From Chengkuizengella sediminis (GTDB taxonomy: Bacteria; Bacillota; Bacilli; Paenibacillales; KCTC-33759), in NCBI RefSeq assembly GCF_010078385.1, contig NZ_SIJC01000017.1, positions 1 to 54,890 on the forward strand: a DNA stretch of 54,890 bases, read 5' to 3'. Below, in pieces: positions 10,045 through 20,506 of this stretch. Within the stretch, counting starts at the first letter, position 1; every line of letters starts with the position of its first letter. The notes under the pieces were generated by a model that worked only from the letters and a program-made list of their open reading frames with translations, searched no databases and was not told the DNA's origin. A program made the position numbers and the translations under genes.

Positions 10045-10911
10045 CTATTTTTGAATTAATTTTTCTAAATCCTCTGCACTAAACTGATATTTTTCATTGC
10101 AAAAATGGCATACAACCTCGGCTTGTCCATCCTCAGTAATGATTTTTTTCAATTCAGCTTCTCCTAAACTAACTAAAGTCTCCTCTACTTTTTCCCTGCT
10201 GCAGTGGCATTTAAATTTCACATCCATTTGATCCATGATCTGAACAGAAGGTAGAACCTCTTGTAAAATTTGTTTTAATGTCTTGTTCTCTTCCAGCAAT
10301 TCTGTCACAGGTTTAATTTGACTTAAATTTTGTTCTATTTTCGTAATTTCCTCATCACTTAATCCTGGCATCAGCTGTATAATGAAACCACCCGCAGCTC
10401 TAACAGATGCATCTTGATCTACTAATACACCCACAGAAACAGCTGAAGGGGTTTGTTCTGATTTGGCAAAATAATACGTGAAATCCTCCCCTAATTCCCC
10501 TGATATAATAGGGATGCTACCTCTATAAGGTTCCTTTAAACCTAAATCCTTAATAATATAAATCGAACCTTCTCTACCAACAGCACCTGCAACATCTAAT
10601 TTATTTTGAGCATTACTAGGCAAGTGGACATGCGGATGATCTGCATAAGCACGTACTTCACCATGGGCATTCGCATCAACGACAATTTGACCCATCGGTC
10701 CATCCCCTTTGATTTGAATCGTCAGCTTCTCTTCATTTTTAAGCATTGCACCCATCATAACTCCTACTGAAGCAACCCTTCCTAAAGCTGCCGTAGCAGT
10801 AGGCCATGACTCCTGTCTTTGACGAAGCTCTTCTACAATATTTGTTGTATGAACAGCAAATGCACGTACTTTCCCGTCCATAGCTGTACCACGAATAAGA
10901 TAATCGTTCAT
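10045..10911 (-). CDS. hslO: Hsp33 redox-activated chaperone
   Basis: Cytosolic holdase turned on by oxidation. The N-terminal dimer domain begins MNDYLIRGTAMDGKVRAFAV. The C-terminal zinc switch has the four cysteines as C-x-C (KCHCSRE) and C-x2-C (VCHFCN). The length of 288 residues is standard. It lies 14 bp after coaX and is the last gene of the nadABC-coaX-hslO group. The PrsA-like gene that follows it in B. subtilis is not here but near spoVT. Confidence 0.95.
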   Translation of the reverse strand: MNDYLIRGTAMDGKVRAFAVHTTNIVEELRQRQESWPTATAALGRVASVGVMMGAMLKNEEKLTIQIKGDGPMGQIVVDANAHGEVRAYADHPHVHLPSNAQNKLDVAGAVGREGSIYIIKDLGLKEPYRGSIPIISGELGEDFTYYFAKSEQTPSAVSVGVLVDQDASVRAAGGFIIQLMPGLSDEEITKIEQNLSQIKPVTELLEENKTLKQILQEVLPSVQIMDQMDVKFKCHCSREKVEETLVSLGEAELKKIITEDGQAEVVCHFCNEKYQFSAEDLEKLIQK

Positions 10912-10925
10912 AATGTTAATTCCTC

Positions 10926-11705
10926 CTAAGATGAAGATGGCATTTCATTACGTTCATAAATAATTCTTAATCCTTCTAGTGTTAATAGAGGGTTTATATG
11001 TTGAATCGTTTTTGATTCATTCGAAATTAATTCTGCTAATCCCCCAGTTGCGATGATATTTGGTTTTGTTGTAAATTCTTCTTGAATTCTTTCCACGATT
11101 CCATCAACCTGACCAGCATACCCAAATATAATACCCGCCTGCATGGAAGTCACCATATTTCTTCCAACGACATGTTTAGGTTTAACAAGCTCGATTCTAG
11201 GTAATTTCGCTGCTTTTTGATACAGTGCTTCTGTAGAAATCCCAATACCAGGTGCGATTAAGCCTCCGATATACTGAGATTTTTCATCGATATAATCAAA
11301 TGTTGTTGCTGTTCCAAAATCAACGATAATCAGTGGAGCACCATATAACTCAATCCCTGCAACGGAGTTGACAATTCGATCTGCCCCAACTTCCCTAGGA
11401 TTTTCATAACGAATGTTTAACCCTGTTTTGATGCCAGGACCTACAATAAGTGGCTCTTTATTTAAATATTTTGTACATAATGCTTCTAATACGTGCATTA
11501 ATGGAGGTACTACAGAGGAAATAATAATACCTTTAATCTGCTCTTTTTCAATTTTCGCATGATGAAATAAATTATGTATCATAATGCCATATTCATCCAC
11601 GGTGGCTGAACGATTTGTACTCAGTCTCCAATGATGTAGTAATTTATTTTCCTCAAATAAACCTAATACAATATTGGTATTTCCAACATCTATGACAAAA
11701 ATCAA
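10926..11705 (-). CDS. coaX: Type III pantothenate kinase
   Basis: First step of coenzyme A synthesis: ATP-dependent phosphorylation of pantothenate. The acetate-kinase-fold motifs are [12 protein letters not shown] at the N terminus, GADRIVN and [10 protein letters not shown]. The length is 259 residues. The start is TTG (11703-11705) with AAGGTGAG about 8 nt upstream; TTGA overlaps the nadC stop, implying translational coupling to NAD synthesis. Confidence 0.95.
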   Translation of the reverse strand: MIFVIDVGNTNIVLGLFEENKLLHHWRLSTNRSATVDEYGIMIHNLFHHAKIEKEQIKGIIISSVVPPLMHVLEALCTKYLNKEPLIVGPGIKTGLNIRYENPREVGADRIVNSVAGIELYGAPLIIVDFGTATTFDYIDEKSQYIGGLIAPGIGISTEALYQKAAKLPRIELVKPKHVVGRNMVTSMQAGIIFGYAGQVDGIVERIQEEFTTKPNIIATGGLAELISNESKTIQHINPLLTLEGLRIIYERNEMPSSS

Positions 11706-12565
11706 AATGTACTCACCTTCTTTTCATTTAAATCTAAACTAATGTCCAAATTCTGGATTGAAGTCGTTAGTCCCCCAACAGAAATGACATCCACTCCAGT
11801 TAATGCAATTTCTCTTACAGCTTTAAGAGTTACTCCGCCAGAAGCTTCCACAATATTATGAGAAGATTGTTCTTTTATTAAATTTACACTTCTCGTCATA
11901 TTATCAATAGACATATTATCCAGCAATATAATATCTGCAGCTAACGCTTCCTCTATTTGATCTAACGCTTCAATTTCAACCTCAATTTTCATCGTATGTG
12001 GAATTTGTTTTCTTGCTGATTCAATTGCACTTTTCACACTACCTGTTGCTTTGATATGATTGTCTTTAATCATAACTGCATCATACAATCCTAATCGATG
12101 ATTGTATCCACCACCAACTTTAACCGCGTATTTTTCTAATATGCGATGACCAGGAGTCGTTTTTCTTGTATCAGCAATTTTAACGGATAAGCCACTTAAT
12201 TCTTTGACGTAGGTATTCGTTTTGGTCGCTATTCCAGAAAGACGTTGTAATAAGTTGAGGGCTAACCTCTCACCCATTAATATGTTCCTTGTATTGCCTT
12301 CTACTGTTACGATGGTATCGCCCTGATTTAAAAAGGAACCCTCTGTTGCTTTTTCGTTAAATTTAATGTTTGGATCTACAATTTGAAATACTAGTTTCGC
12401 AACCGGCAAGCCTGCCAGCACTCCACTTTCTTTCGCATGAATAAATCCTATAGATTGATGTTCAACTGGGATGGTAGATATACTTGTCACATCTCCTGTA
12501 CCAATGTCTTCCTTCAACCACTCTTTTAAATTTTCCTTTATTCGTTCCATACTTCCTTCAATCAT
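11702..12565 (-). CDS. nadC: Nicotinate-nucleotide pyrophosphorylase (quinolinate phosphoribosyltransferase)
   Basis: Converts quinolinate and PRPP to nicotinate mononucleotide. The N-terminal domain contains [10 protein letters not shown]. The barrel domain has [11 protein letters not shown], the basic [12 protein letters not shown], the acidic EVEIEALDQ and EASGGV. I take the ATG at 12565, which has GAGGAG 10 nt upstream; a TTG two codons earlier is too close to that site. It overlaps nadB by 8 nt. Confidence 0.95.
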   Translation of the reverse strand: MIEGSMERIKENLKEWLKEDIGTGDVTSISTIPVEHQSIGFIHAKESGVLAGLPVAKLVFQIVDPNIKFNEKATEGSFLNQGDTIVTVEGNTRNILMGERLALNLLQRLSGIATKTNTYVKELSGLSVKIADTRKTTPGHRILEKYAVKVGGGYNHRLGLYDAVMIKDNHIKATGSVKSAIESARKQIPHTMKIEVEIEALDQIEEALAADIILLDNMSIDNMTRSVNLIKEQSSHNIVEASGGVTLKAVREIALTGVDVISVGGLTTSIQNLDISLDLNEKKVSTF

Positions 12566-14168
12566 GTTCAATACACTCCTCTACTATACCTTGATCACGA
12601 TGATGCAATATATGTTTACGCCATACGATTTCATCCCTTTCAGGGAAATCTTCTCTATAATGTGCGCCACGGCTTTCTTCTCTTACTTTTGCTCCTTCTG
12701 CTGTTAACATTGCACAGATTAATAAGTTAACAAATTCAAACTCCTCTAACTTAGTAAGATGTGATTCAAATACAGGCAATTGCCGTTTTAATTCTGCAAG
12801 TCCTTTATCTAATTCTTTTAGTGATCTTTCTAAACCGACGTACCTCAACATAATTTTTTGCAGCTTTAATCGCCTCTCAACCATAGCCTGGGTATTCTGT
12901 TTGCGATCTAATACCACTTTTACTTCAGGAACCTGTTTCAAAGAAGAAAGCTGATTGATTTGATTTACAATTCTTCTTCCAAAAACAATCGCTTCAGATA
13001 ATGAATTGCTTGCTAAACGATTGGCTCCATGAACTCCAGTTGAAGATACTTCCCCACATGCAAATAACCTTTTGACAGAAGTTTCTCCATTTAAGTCTGT
13101 TTTCACTCCGCCCATCATGTAATGTGCAGCAGGTGCCACAGGGATCCAATCCACCGTTAAATCCAATCCAAAATCTAAGCAAAATTGATAAATGGTTGGG
13201 AAACGACGTTTCACCATATCTGGAGATTCATGAGAAATATCTAAATATACAAAGGTAGAATTCGTTTTTGCCATTTCACTCACAATCGCTCTTGCTACTA
13301 CATCACGGGGTGCCAACTCCAGCTGAGCATGATATTGATCCATAAAACGCTCACCTTTAATGTTTCTTAATACAGCCCCTTCTCCTCTGACCGCTTCAGA
13401 TATTAAAAATCGGGGTGCTCCTGGGTAATATAAAGCAGTTGGGTGAAATTGTATAAATTCCATATCTTTAATCAGAGCCCCTGCACGATAGGCCATTGCT
13501 ATACCATCACCAGTTGCAATAATTGGATTTGTTGTGTATCGAAAAAGCTGTCCAGAGCCTCCTGTACATAGAACCACAGCTTTTCCCTGTACATAAATAC
13601 GTTCACCGTCTGGTTTTTGTACAAGTACCCCACAACATTCTCCATCGTGGGTAATCAAATCAATAACAAAATGATCATCCCACATTTCAATGTTCTCTCT
13701 ATCTCTGACTTGCTCTGATAGGGCTCGTACAATTTCAGCACCTGTTGCATCACCATGCGCATGTAATATACGCCTTTGACTATGAGCCCCTTCCTTCGTA
13801 AGGGCAATTTCACCATCTTCTTCATCGAATTGAGTCCCCAGCTTCATCAGATCCTTCACACCGTCAGGTCCTTCGTGTACAAGAACGTTCACTGCTTCTA
13901 CCGAACACAAACCAGCTCCAGCGATTAGTGTGTCTTGTCTATGATAGGCGGGAGAATCCTTTTCGGCCATAACCGCCGCAATCCCACCTTGAGCGTATCT
14001 AGTATTACTATCTAACAACGTTTTTTTCGTAATCATAATAACATCATTGCCTTTACTTGCTTTGATCGCTGTAAATAAACCTGCAATCCCTGAACCAATC
14101 ACGATGACATCTGTATGTATATGTGGTATTTCATCTATTGAAAAATCAACTAAATATTGAGGTATCAT
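12558..14168 (-). CDS. nadB: L-aspartate oxidase
   Basis: FAD enzyme that oxidises aspartate to iminoaspartate for quinolinate synthesis. It has the FAD-binding VIVIGSGIAGLFTAI, the active-site QGGIAAV, and HPTALYYPG with the succinate-dehydrogenase-like capping domain and RGEGAVLRN. MGGVKTDLNG and the C-terminal helical domain complete it. The family-like start is the ATG at 14168 with AGGTGA upstream; a GTG at 14177 overlaps that site. An extended hairpin lies in the 104-bp gap from nadA. Confidence 0.95.
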   Translation of the reverse strand: MIPQYLVDFSIDEIPHIHTDVIVIGSGIAGLFTAIKASKGNDVIMITKKTLLDSNTRYAQGGIAAVMAEKDSPAYHRQDTLIAGAGLCSVEAVNVLVHEGPDGVKDLMKLGTQFDEEDGEIALTKEGAHSQRRILHAHGDATGAEIVRALSEQVRDRENIEMWDDHFVIDLITHDGECCGVLVQKPDGERIYVQGKAVVLCTGGSGQLFRYTTNPIIATGDGIAMAYRAGALIKDMEFIQFHPTALYYPGAPRFLISEAVRGEGAVLRNIKGERFMDQYHAQLELAPRDVVARAIVSEMAKTNSTFVYLDISHESPDMVKRRFPTIYQFCLDFGLDLTVDWIPVAPAAHYMMGGVKTDLNGETSVKRLFACGEVSSTGVHGANRLASNSLSEAIVFGRRIVNQINQLSSLKQVPEVKVVLDRKQNTQAMVERRLKLQKIMLRYVGLERSLKELDKGLAELKRQLPVFESHLTKLEEFEFVNLLICAMLTAEGAKVREESRGAHYREDFPERDEIVWRKHILHHRDQGIVEECIEHD

Positions 14169-14198
14169 TCTTATCACCTATTCTCTTTAACATAGATT

Positions 14199-14247
14199 AG
14201 CGCATATTAAAAGATTGGTTAATTTGTACCATCTAATAATATGCGCT
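14199..14247 (-). other. Intercistronic stem-loop between nadA and nadB
   Basis: AGCGCATATTA (14199-14209) pairs with TAATATGCGCT (14237-14247) and the stem continues inward with AGATGGT against ACC-A-ATCT. There is no T run on the minus strand, so it is not a standard terminator. A role in mRNA processing, stability or partial attenuation within the nad operon is possible. Confidence 0.7.
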
Positions 14248-14272
14248 CTTTACAAATACTAATTCGTTCATG

Positions 14273-15211
14273 TTATTTAACTTTTAGCATACGCTCTAAT
14301 GATAATTTTGCTTTATCTGCAATGTGAGGTGGGACATAAATTTGTGGCTTCATATCCTCTAAAGAACGCACTAATTTTTTTAAATTGTTTACTTTCATAT
14401 TCGGACAAACTAAAAATTTCGTTGCAAAATGGAATTTTTTATTAGGACTATCCATACGAAGTTGATAACCTGTACCATCCTCTGTACCAACGATAAACTC
14501 TTGGCTGTCAGATTCCTTACAATACTTCAAAATACCTGTTGTGCTACCCACAAAATCTGCAATTTCTACGACCTCTGGTCTGCACTCTGGATGTACAACA
14601 AACTCTGCATTAGGATATTTGGCTTTCATTTCTTCTACATCCTTAACAGTTAACATATCGTGAGTGTTGCAATATCCTTCCCAAAGGATCATCTTTTTGT
14701 CCGTAAATTGTGATACGTAATGACCTAAGTTTTTATCAGGTACCCAAATAATCTCCTCTGTATCTAAAGACTGAATCACTTTCACTGCATTTGCTGAGGT
14801 ACAACATATGTCAGTTTCAGCTTTAATTTCTGCAGATGAATTAATATAAGTTACAACTGTTGCATTTGGATGTTTACGTTTTAATTCACGCAATCCCTCT
14901 ACATTAACCATATCAGCCATAGGACAACCTGCTCTTTCATCAGGTATAATGACTGTTTTATCTGGAGCTAATATTTTAGCACTTTCACCCATAAAGTGAA
15001 CGCCACAAAAAACAATGACATCTGCATCTGTTTCAGCTGCTTTTTGTGCTAATAAAAATGAATCTCCACGAAAATCTGCTACTTCTTGTATTTCATCACG
15101 TTGATAATAATGTGCTAATATTATGGCGTTTCTTTCCTTTTTTAGTTCAAGCAGTCTTTCTCTCAACTGCTGATTTCGTTCCGCTTTTCTCTCTAAAGCC
15201 AACGCTTCCAT
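14273..15211 (-). CDS. nadA: Quinolinate synthase A
   Basis: 4Fe-4S enzyme joining iminoaspartate and dihydroxyacetone phosphate into quinolinate. It shows AIILAHYYQRDEIQEVADFRGDS, VFCGVHFMGESAKIL, TDICCTSANAV and HPECRPEV; the conserved cysteines of the family lie in these segments. I choose the ATG at 15211, which follows GAGGGGTGG; an in-frame ATG at 15253 has no such site. That gives 312 residues. It is the first gene of nadA-nadB-nadC-coaX-hslO. Confidence 0.95.
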   Translation of the reverse strand: MEALALERKAERNQQLRERLLELKKERNAIILAHYYQRDEIQEVADFRGDSFLLAQKAAETDADVIVFCGVHFMGESAKILAPDKTVIIPDERAGCPMADMVNVEGLRELKRKHPNATVVTYINSSAEIKAETDICCTSANAVKVIQSLDTEEIIWVPDKNLGHYVSQFTDKKMILWEGYCNTHDMLTVKDVEEMKAKYPNAEFVVHPECRPEVVEIADFVGSTTGILKYCKESDSQEFIVGTEDGTGYQLRMDSPNKKFHFATKFLVCPNMKVNNLKKLVRSLEDMKPQIYVPPHIADKAKLSLERMLKVK

Positions 15212-15325
15212 TAAAATCCACCCCTCTATATGACTTTGTGAAAAAATGAACAAATAAATGCAAATACTTTCATTAATTTATTATGTTTAAAACCATGTTA
15301 CTTTACTAAATCAAATTTTACAACT

Positions 15326-15354
15326 AATTTACACAACATGAACCTTCATGTCAA
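15326..15354 (-). promoter_or_regulatory. nadA promoter with embedded palindromic operator
   Basis: On the minus strand TTGACA (15349-15354), 17 bp, TAAATT (15326-15331). The spacer and the end of the -35 hold a perfect palindrome, ACATGAA-2-TTCATGT (15336-15351). A repressor bound there would block polymerase. An NAD-pathway repressor such as NadR/NiaR is the natural candidate but is inferred only from context. Confidence 0.7.
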
Positions 15355-15370
15355 CAAAAAAAAGCAAGAA

Positions 15371-15403
15371 AAATCCGGAAGTGTAAAGTACACTCCGGAT
15401 TTT
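15371..15403 (-). terminator. Terminator after ftsH
   Basis: On the minus strand AAATCCGGAGTGTA pairs with TACACTTCCGGATTT (one bulged T) around a 3-nt loop, followed by a T-rich tract. It separates ftsH from the nad promoter. Confidence 0.85.
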
Positions 15404-15431
15404 GAATATAAATACTAAATTTATTTATTTT

Positions 15432-17438
15432 TTATGCCTTACCATCTTTATCGTCTTTTTCGTCTTTTTCGTCTTTTTCATTATTATCAAATGTAAGTTT
15501 ATTAGCGTCATCCTCATCATCCTGTTTTTGAATGTTAACTTTCACATCCTCATCACTATCTTTAGGATTAGCAGTCACCTGTACATCTTTATGCTCGCCA
15601 GGTTTACGCTCGAGAATTTTTCCTTCTTCAATAATCTCAGTAATTTGATCTTTATCTAACGTTTCTAAATTTAATAATGATTTTGCGATAAGATGTACTT
15701 CATTTTCATGTTTGGTTAAAATTTCTTTTGCTTGATCAAAACGTTCTCGAATCATGGTCTGCATTTCTTGATCAATTTCATATGCAATAGCGTCACTATA
15801 GTTCTGCTCATGGCCAATATCTCTTCCTAGAAACACCTGTCCTTGTGTTTGGCCAAATTGCATTGGACCTAGTTTACTCATTCCATATTCCATAACCATT
15901 GCTCTAACGATTCCTGTTGCTTTTTTGAAGTCATCATAAGCACCTGTGCCAACTTCACCGATAAATAATTCTTCTGCAACCCTTCCACCAAGCAGTCCGG
16001 TTACTCTATCTAAGAGTTCGTTCTTCGTATTCAGCATACGATCTTCCCCATCTTTAGGGATCATCATGGCATAACCACCAGCACGTCCTCTTGGAACAAT
16101 CGTAACTTTATGCATTATATCAGCATTTCGAACAAAATACCCAATGATGGTGTGTCCAGCTTCATGATATGCAATCGTACGTTTTTCTCTTTCGCTGATA
16201 ACACGGCTTTTCTTTTGAGTACCTACAACTACACGATCAAAAGCTTCATCCAATTCACTCATGCTGATATCTTTACGATTTCTTCGGGCTGCAATAAGAG
16301 CCGCTTCGTTTAATAAATTTTCTAAATCGGCTCCTGTAAATCCTGTAGTATAACGAGCCAATGTTTCTAGATTAACATCATCTGAAATCGGTTTATTACG
16401 AGCATGTACCTTTAATACCGCTTCACGACCTCTTACATCAGGGCGATCTACAGTAATCTGTCTATCAAAACGTCCAGGACGTAAAAGTGCTGGGTCTAAG
16501 ATATCTGGTCTATTGGTTGCAGCAACGATAATAATTCCTTCGTTTGCACCAAAACCATCCATCTCAACAAGGAGTTGATTTAAGGTTTGTTCACGTTCAT
16601 CATGACCTCCACCTAATCCAGCTCCACGTTGTCTACCAACAGCGTCAATTTCATCAATAAATATAATACATGGTGCATTTTTCTTTGCATTTTCAAATAA
16701 ATCACGAACACGAGATGCACCAACACCTACAAACATTTCCACAAAATCTGAACCACTTATAGAAAAGAATGGAACGCCTGCTTCTCCAGCAACAGCACGT
16801 GCTAGTAACGTTTTACCAGTCCCTGGTGGTCCAACTAATAAAAGTCCCTTTGGAATTCTTGCCCCTAAATTAGAAAACTTCCTCGGATCTTTTAGAAATT
16901 CGACAACTTCTATGAGCTCTTGTTTTTCCTCATCTGCCCCGGCTACATCATTAAAAGTTACCTTTTTCTTTTCGTCATTATATAAACGGGCTTTGCTTTT
17001 ACCAAAGTTCATCACTTTGCCGCCACTACCCTGAGCTTGATTAAGCAAGAAGAAAAATATAACAAAGATAATGATAAACGGGATAAGTGATGTCAACAAA
17101 GTCACCCATACGCTAGGTGTTTCCATCGGTAAGTACTCAACAGTTGAGTGCTCTTTCAACAACTCATCAAGTGCATCGGTGTCTGGACCATAAAGCTGAA
17201 AATTTTTAGATCCGGTATCACTTATAGGTTCAACAAATGTCCCTTCTAAATTCGTAGTATATCCATCAAATTGCGATGATACTTTTTGAATATTATTATT
17301 TAATAATTGCTCTTCAAATTGAGAGTAGTTCAAAACCTCCACCTGTTCGTTTTGACCACCAATAAATCGAACAATACCAATAATAATTAAAAAAACTAAT
17401 AAATAAAATCCTGTGTTGCGAATGAATCGATTTTTCAT
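15432..17438 (-). CDS. ftsH: ATP-dependent zinc metalloprotease FtsH
   Basis: Membrane-anchored AAA+ protease that degrades membrane and regulatory proteins. There is an N-terminal membrane segment (about 8-26), an extracytoplasmic domain, and a second membrane segment (about 110-130). The AAA module has Walker A GPPGTGKT and Walker [12 protein letters not shown], with the second region of homology at [19 protein letters not shown]. The zinc motif is HEAGH. The 668 residues exceed the B. subtilis protein by about 30, mainly in an acidic, lysine-rich tail encoded partly by a 9-bp tandem repeat. It follows hpt in the usual tilS-hpt-ftsH order. Confidence 0.97.
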   Translation of the reverse strand: MKNRFIRNTGFYLLVFLIIIGIVRFIGGQNEQVEVLNYSQFEEQLLNNNIQKVSSQFDGYTTNLEGTFVEPISDTGSKNFQLYGPDTDALDELLKEHSTVEYLPMETPSVWVTLLTSLIPFIIIFVIFFFLLNQAQGSGGKVMNFGKSKARLYNDEKKKVTFNDVAGADEEKQELIEVVEFLKDPRKFSNLGARIPKGLLLVGPPGTGKTLLARAVAGEAGVPFFSISGSDFVEMFVGVGASRVRDLFENAKKNAPCIIFIDEIDAVGRQRGAGLGGGHDEREQTLNQLLVEMDGFGANEGIIIVAATNRPDILDPALLRPGRFDRQITVDRPDVRGREAVLKVHARNKPISDDVNLETLARYTTGFTGADLENLLNEAALIAARRNRKDISMSELDEAFDRVVVGTQKKSRVISEREKRTIAYHEAGHTIIGYFVRNADIMHKVTIVPRGRAGGYAMMIPKDGEDRMLNTKNELLDRVTGLLGGRVAEELFIGEVGTGAYDDFKKATGIVRAMVMEYGMSKLGPMQFGQTQGQVFLGRDIGHEQNYSDAIAYEIDQEMQTMIRERFDQAKEILTKHENEVHLIAKSLLNLETLDKDQITEIIEEGKILERKPGEHKDVQVTANPKDSDEDVKVNIQKQDDEDDANKLTFDNNEKDEKDEKDDKDGKA
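15453..15479 (-). repeat. 9-bp tandem repeat in the ftsH tail
   Basis: Three perfect copies of GTCTTTTTC (plus strand) stand head to tail, with a degenerate fourth copy at 15444-15452. They encode the repeated Asp/Glu-Lys tail. The unit is a multiple of three, so copy-number change would keep the reading frame. Confidence 0.9.
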
Positions 17439-17468
17439 CCCCTACCTCCTCTACAAAGCACATTATCT

Positions 17469-17498
17469 ATTTTAACATATCCTAACTTTCATTCACAA
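17469..17498 (-). promoter_or_regulatory. ftsH promoter, SigA type
   Basis: On the minus strand TTGTGA (17493-17498), 18 bp, TAAAAT (17469-17474), about 30 bp before the ftsH start. FtsH would thus be expressed separately from tilS-hpt, though read-through is possible as no terminator is seen after hpt. Confidence 0.55.
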
Positions 17499-17506
17499 CT
17501 TAGCCA

Positions 17507-18049
17507 TTAAGTCTGTGAATATACTTCATTTTTTAGTATTCCTATATAAGGAAGGTTGCGGTATTTTTCCGCATAATCCAAACCATATCCAACGACAAAC
17601 TCATTCGGTAATATAAATCCTTTATAGTCAACCTCAAGATCTACGGTTCTTCCTCCTGGTTTATCAAACAAAGTCACAATGGTTGTAGACGAAGCATTTC
17701 TTCCTTTCAGAACATCTACTAAATAACTTAAAGTTAAACCACTATCAATAATGTCCTCTACAATGAGAACATCCCTACCTTCAACAGGTACATCTAAATC
17801 TTTAATAATTTTTACAACACCTGATGATTTGGTGGACTGACCGTAACTAGAAACCGCCATAAAATCAATTTCAAGAGGAATGTCGATTTTTTTAACTAAG
17901 TCTGACATAAAAATAAAAGCACCTTTTAAAACACAAATCACCAAGGGGTTTTTATCTTTAAAGTCACTAGTGATTATTTGACCCAGCTCATTAATTTTCT
18001 CTTGAATTTGTTCTTCGCTGTATAATGTCTGTTTTATATCGTTATGCAA
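17507..18049 (-). CDS. hpt: Hypoxanthine phosphoribosyltransferase
   Basis: Salvages hypoxanthine and guanine with PRPP. The PRPP loop is [38 protein letters not shown] is the C-terminal family signature. The length of 180 residues is normal. The start is TTG (18047-18049), with AGGAGG about 9 nt upstream. It follows tilS by 19 bp, the conserved pair across Bacillales. Confidence 0.95.
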   Translation of the reverse strand: MHNDIKQTLYSEEQIQEKINELGQIITSDFKDKNPLVICVLKGAFIFMSDLVKKIDIPLEIDFMAVSSYGQSTKSSGVVKIIKDLDVPVEGRDVLIVEDIIDSGLTLSYLVDVLKGRNASSTTIVTLFDKPGGRTVDLEVDYKGFILPNEFVVGYGLDYAEKYRNLPYIGILKNEVYSQT

Positions 18050-18068
18050 AAAACTGACCTCCTATAAA

Positions 18069-19493
18069 TTAAAGTATGGAATTTTTGTATTGAATATGTA
18101 AAATACGTGAAGTCTTTTCTTCCATTTCAGCATGACTAGAAACACGAATACCAGGAATCCATAGTACTTGCTGTTTAGCATCAACCAATAATGGAATTTT
18201 CTCTCTCTTGGAAGGTGGAATTTTTTCATCAATGAAAATATCTTTTACTTTTTTAGTACCATTTAACCCTTTTATTTGCATTCGGTCTCCTAGTTTTCGA
18301 TTACGAATCGATAAAGGGAAAAAGAGTTGATTCATATCAAAAATCACTTCCGAATTTAATCGACCTTTGATTAGAATATCTAAGTCGACTTTTGAAACTA
18401 ATTGTTCAGCAAACTCAAATAATACGTTTGCCTCAAACACTTCAAGTTGTTTTGTATTCTCCTCAATCTTATAACTAAATGATAAATCTTGGTTCATTTT
18501 TTGATTTGAAAACCCAACTTGATCATATTCTCTAATAAAAAAAATCTGTTCACTAACATCAAGGTGCATCGTGGATGTACTATTTTGTTCTATTGCGACG
18601 CGACACATTTCTATAATCTTGTATTCAAATGAATAGGGATCAGAACAAAGATAACTTAATATTAGTTTAATCAGCCTTCTTTGTAAAGCAATATGTAAGG
18701 AAATAAAAGTCTTTCTAGAAAAATAAAAACCATTGTTATTTTTCTTTATGATTTCCTTAAAGTATCTATTCGTTTCCTGTTCCAAATAACTTTGTTCTTC
18801 AGTCATCATCTCTGACAGACGGTTTAATGATTTTTCCAACTTTTGATTATATTGCTTTAAATATGGTATTACATCCAATCTAATCTCATTTCTGAAATAC
18901 TTCTTCTGTTGATTACTACTATCTTGAGTAAATTTTAAATGGTTTTGATGACAATATGTAAGAATTTCTGATTTGTATATACGTAACAAAGGACGAATGA
19001 GTTGCATTTTATTTTCCATTCTTCTCATCGAAATACCAGTTAATCCTTCGGGTCCAGTACCACGAATCAATCTCATCAATATTGTCTCCGCTTGATCATC
19101 AGCATGATGTGCTAAAGTTATTTTTCTGGAGCCGTATTGTTCAGCAATTTGAAATAAAAATTCATATCTCTTTTCCCTAGCCGCAGCTTGTGCATTTTTT
19201 CCTGTTTGTTCAATGTAAGCAGGAACATCTATTTTTCCAATTTCACAAGGAACTTGTAAATCATTACACCACTGATGTACTAACATTTCTTCTTGATCTG
19301 CCTCAATTCCTCGGAACTGATGGTTAATATGTACTGCGATTAACTTAAAATTCCACTTTGATGAAAGAGTATGCAAAATATGGAGCATAGCCATTGAATC
19401 AGGGCCTCCCGATAAAGCAACGATAATCTTTTCACCAGCTTCAAATAAGTGTTTTTCCTTGATCGTTTTTTCAACGTTTTGAACTAACTCCAT
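18069..19493 (-). CDS. tilS: tRNA(Ile)-lysidine synthase
   Basis: Modifies C34 of tRNA-Ile(CAU) to lysidine so that it reads AUA. The PP-loop SGGPDSMAMLHIL lies near residue 30, followed by INHQFRG, AHHADDQAETILMRLIRG and the C-terminal substrate domain. The reading frame extends upstream to 19574. The true start is the ATG at 19493, which follows GAGGAGTGAG, giving 474 residues, the usual length. It is essential in B. subtilis. Confidence 0.94.
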   Translation of the reverse strand: MELVQNVEKTIKEKHLFEAGEKIIVALSGGPDSMAMLHILHTLSSKWNFKLIAVHINHQFRGIEADQEEMLVHQWCNDLQVPCEIGKIDVPAYIEQTGKNAQAAAREKRYEFLFQIAEQYGSRKITLAHHADDQAETILMRLIRGTGPEGLTGISMRRMENKMQLIRPLLRIYKSEILTYCHQNHLKFTQDSSNQQKKYFRNEIRLDVIPYLKQYNQKLEKSLNRLSEMMTEEQSYLEQETNRYFKEIIKKNNNGFYFSRKTFISLHIALQRRLIKLILSYLCSDPYSFEYKIIEMCRVAIEQNSTSTMHLDVSEQIFFIREYDQVGFSNQKMNQDLSFSYKIEENTKQLEVFEANVLFEFAEQLVSKVDLDILIKGRLNSEVIFDMNQLFFPLSIRNRKLGDRMQIKGLNGTKKVKDIFIDEKIPPSKREKIPLLVDAKQQVLWIPGIRVSSHAEMEEKTSRILHIQYKNSIL

Positions 19494-19591
19494 AAGCTCA
19501 CTCCTCTTCACTGATGTATTGGTGAATCGTTGTCCACATGGACGCGACAGTATATAAATGGGAGTCGGCTTCATTTTTGTTTCATCATCAC

Positions 19592-20506
19592 TTAATAAAA
19601 AAAACTAAAGTAAACCGTCACAACAAACACAAAAATGGAAGAAGCCAATGCAGGTTTTAACCATGGTAATTCAATTGAGCTTGAATTTTCTAAACCATCA
19701 CCATACATTAGTTTTTTCCATTCCTCACGTGCACATCTTGTGGATGAAAACTTCCCATTTATCGCCTTTTCTAAAAAAGGAATCATACGTTTACAATGTG
19801 GATTCATTTTAGCTTTTTTTAATAAATAAGCACCGCTTTTTTTCTCTGAAGCTAAATTTGAAATAGAAAAAGCATCGGTCAAAATTAAACATAAAATAGC
19901 AAAGGAAAAAATATCATAAGCTTCATCTGCTTTTCTAGTCCCTGCTATCCAGTGCCCACGATCATATATTTGTGTAAATTGTTTAACAGAGCGCCCTTTT
20001 GATGTCACTCCTCCATAATCTATCAATGTCACTTTCCCAAACTCAGAAACAATCACGTTTTCAATTTTTAAATCTCCAAAAATCAAATCCATTTGATGTA
20101 ATGCTTGTAGTTGATTTAAAATATTCAAACCTACTAAATGAAACCACTGATGTCCATATGAATTTAAAAATAACTTTGCATCAAGCCCTTGAATATATTT
20201 CATAACATAATAAGGGTAAATCTCACCATTCAAGTCAAGATCATCAGAATCAATAAATAATTTTTTTTCTGGTTCAGGCTTTTTGTTGATTTTTTTTAAT
20301 ATATTAATTTCTGACTGGAGACTAATGTCATCTGAACCAATTTTCATGGCAAATAATTTCTGATCATGTTTTACTAAGTAGACTTTACCACTTGTACCTT
20401 CCCCTAGCAAATGTTCGATATAATAAATTTTTTTATTCCACTTCCCCTGAAGTTTAAAACCCCGTTGTAAAACTAGCTTATTAGTGGATTTATACGATGT
20501 AATCAC
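19592..20506 (-). CDS. yabT: Membrane-anchored Ser/Thr kinase (YabT-like)
   Basis: Hanks-type kinase; in B. subtilis YabT is made in sporulating cells and phosphorylates RecA. The glycine loop is GEGTSGKVY, with the lysine in FAMKIG. The catalytic loop is FGDLKIENV (HRD-like, with FGD) and the metal motif is DYGG in place of DFG. A single C-terminal membrane segment (about 284-303) ends the protein. It starts at GTG, overlaps yabS by 17 nt and is probably cotranscribed with it from the SigF-type promoter. Confidence 0.88.
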   Translation of the reverse strand: MITSYKSTNKLVLQRGFKLQGKWNKKIYYIEHLLGEGTSGKVYLVKHDQKLFAMKIGSDDISLQSEINILKKINKKPEPEKKLFIDSDDLDLNGEIYPYYVMKYIQGLDAKLFLNSYGHQWFHLVGLNILNQLQALHQMDLIFGDLKIENVIVSEFGKVTLIDYGGVTSKGRSVKQFTQIYDRGHWIAGTRKADEAYDIFSFAILCLILTDAFSISNLASEKKSGAYLLKKAKMNPHCKRMIPFLEKAINGKFSSTRCAREEWKKLMYGDGLENSSSIELPWLKPALASSIFVFVVTVYFSFFY

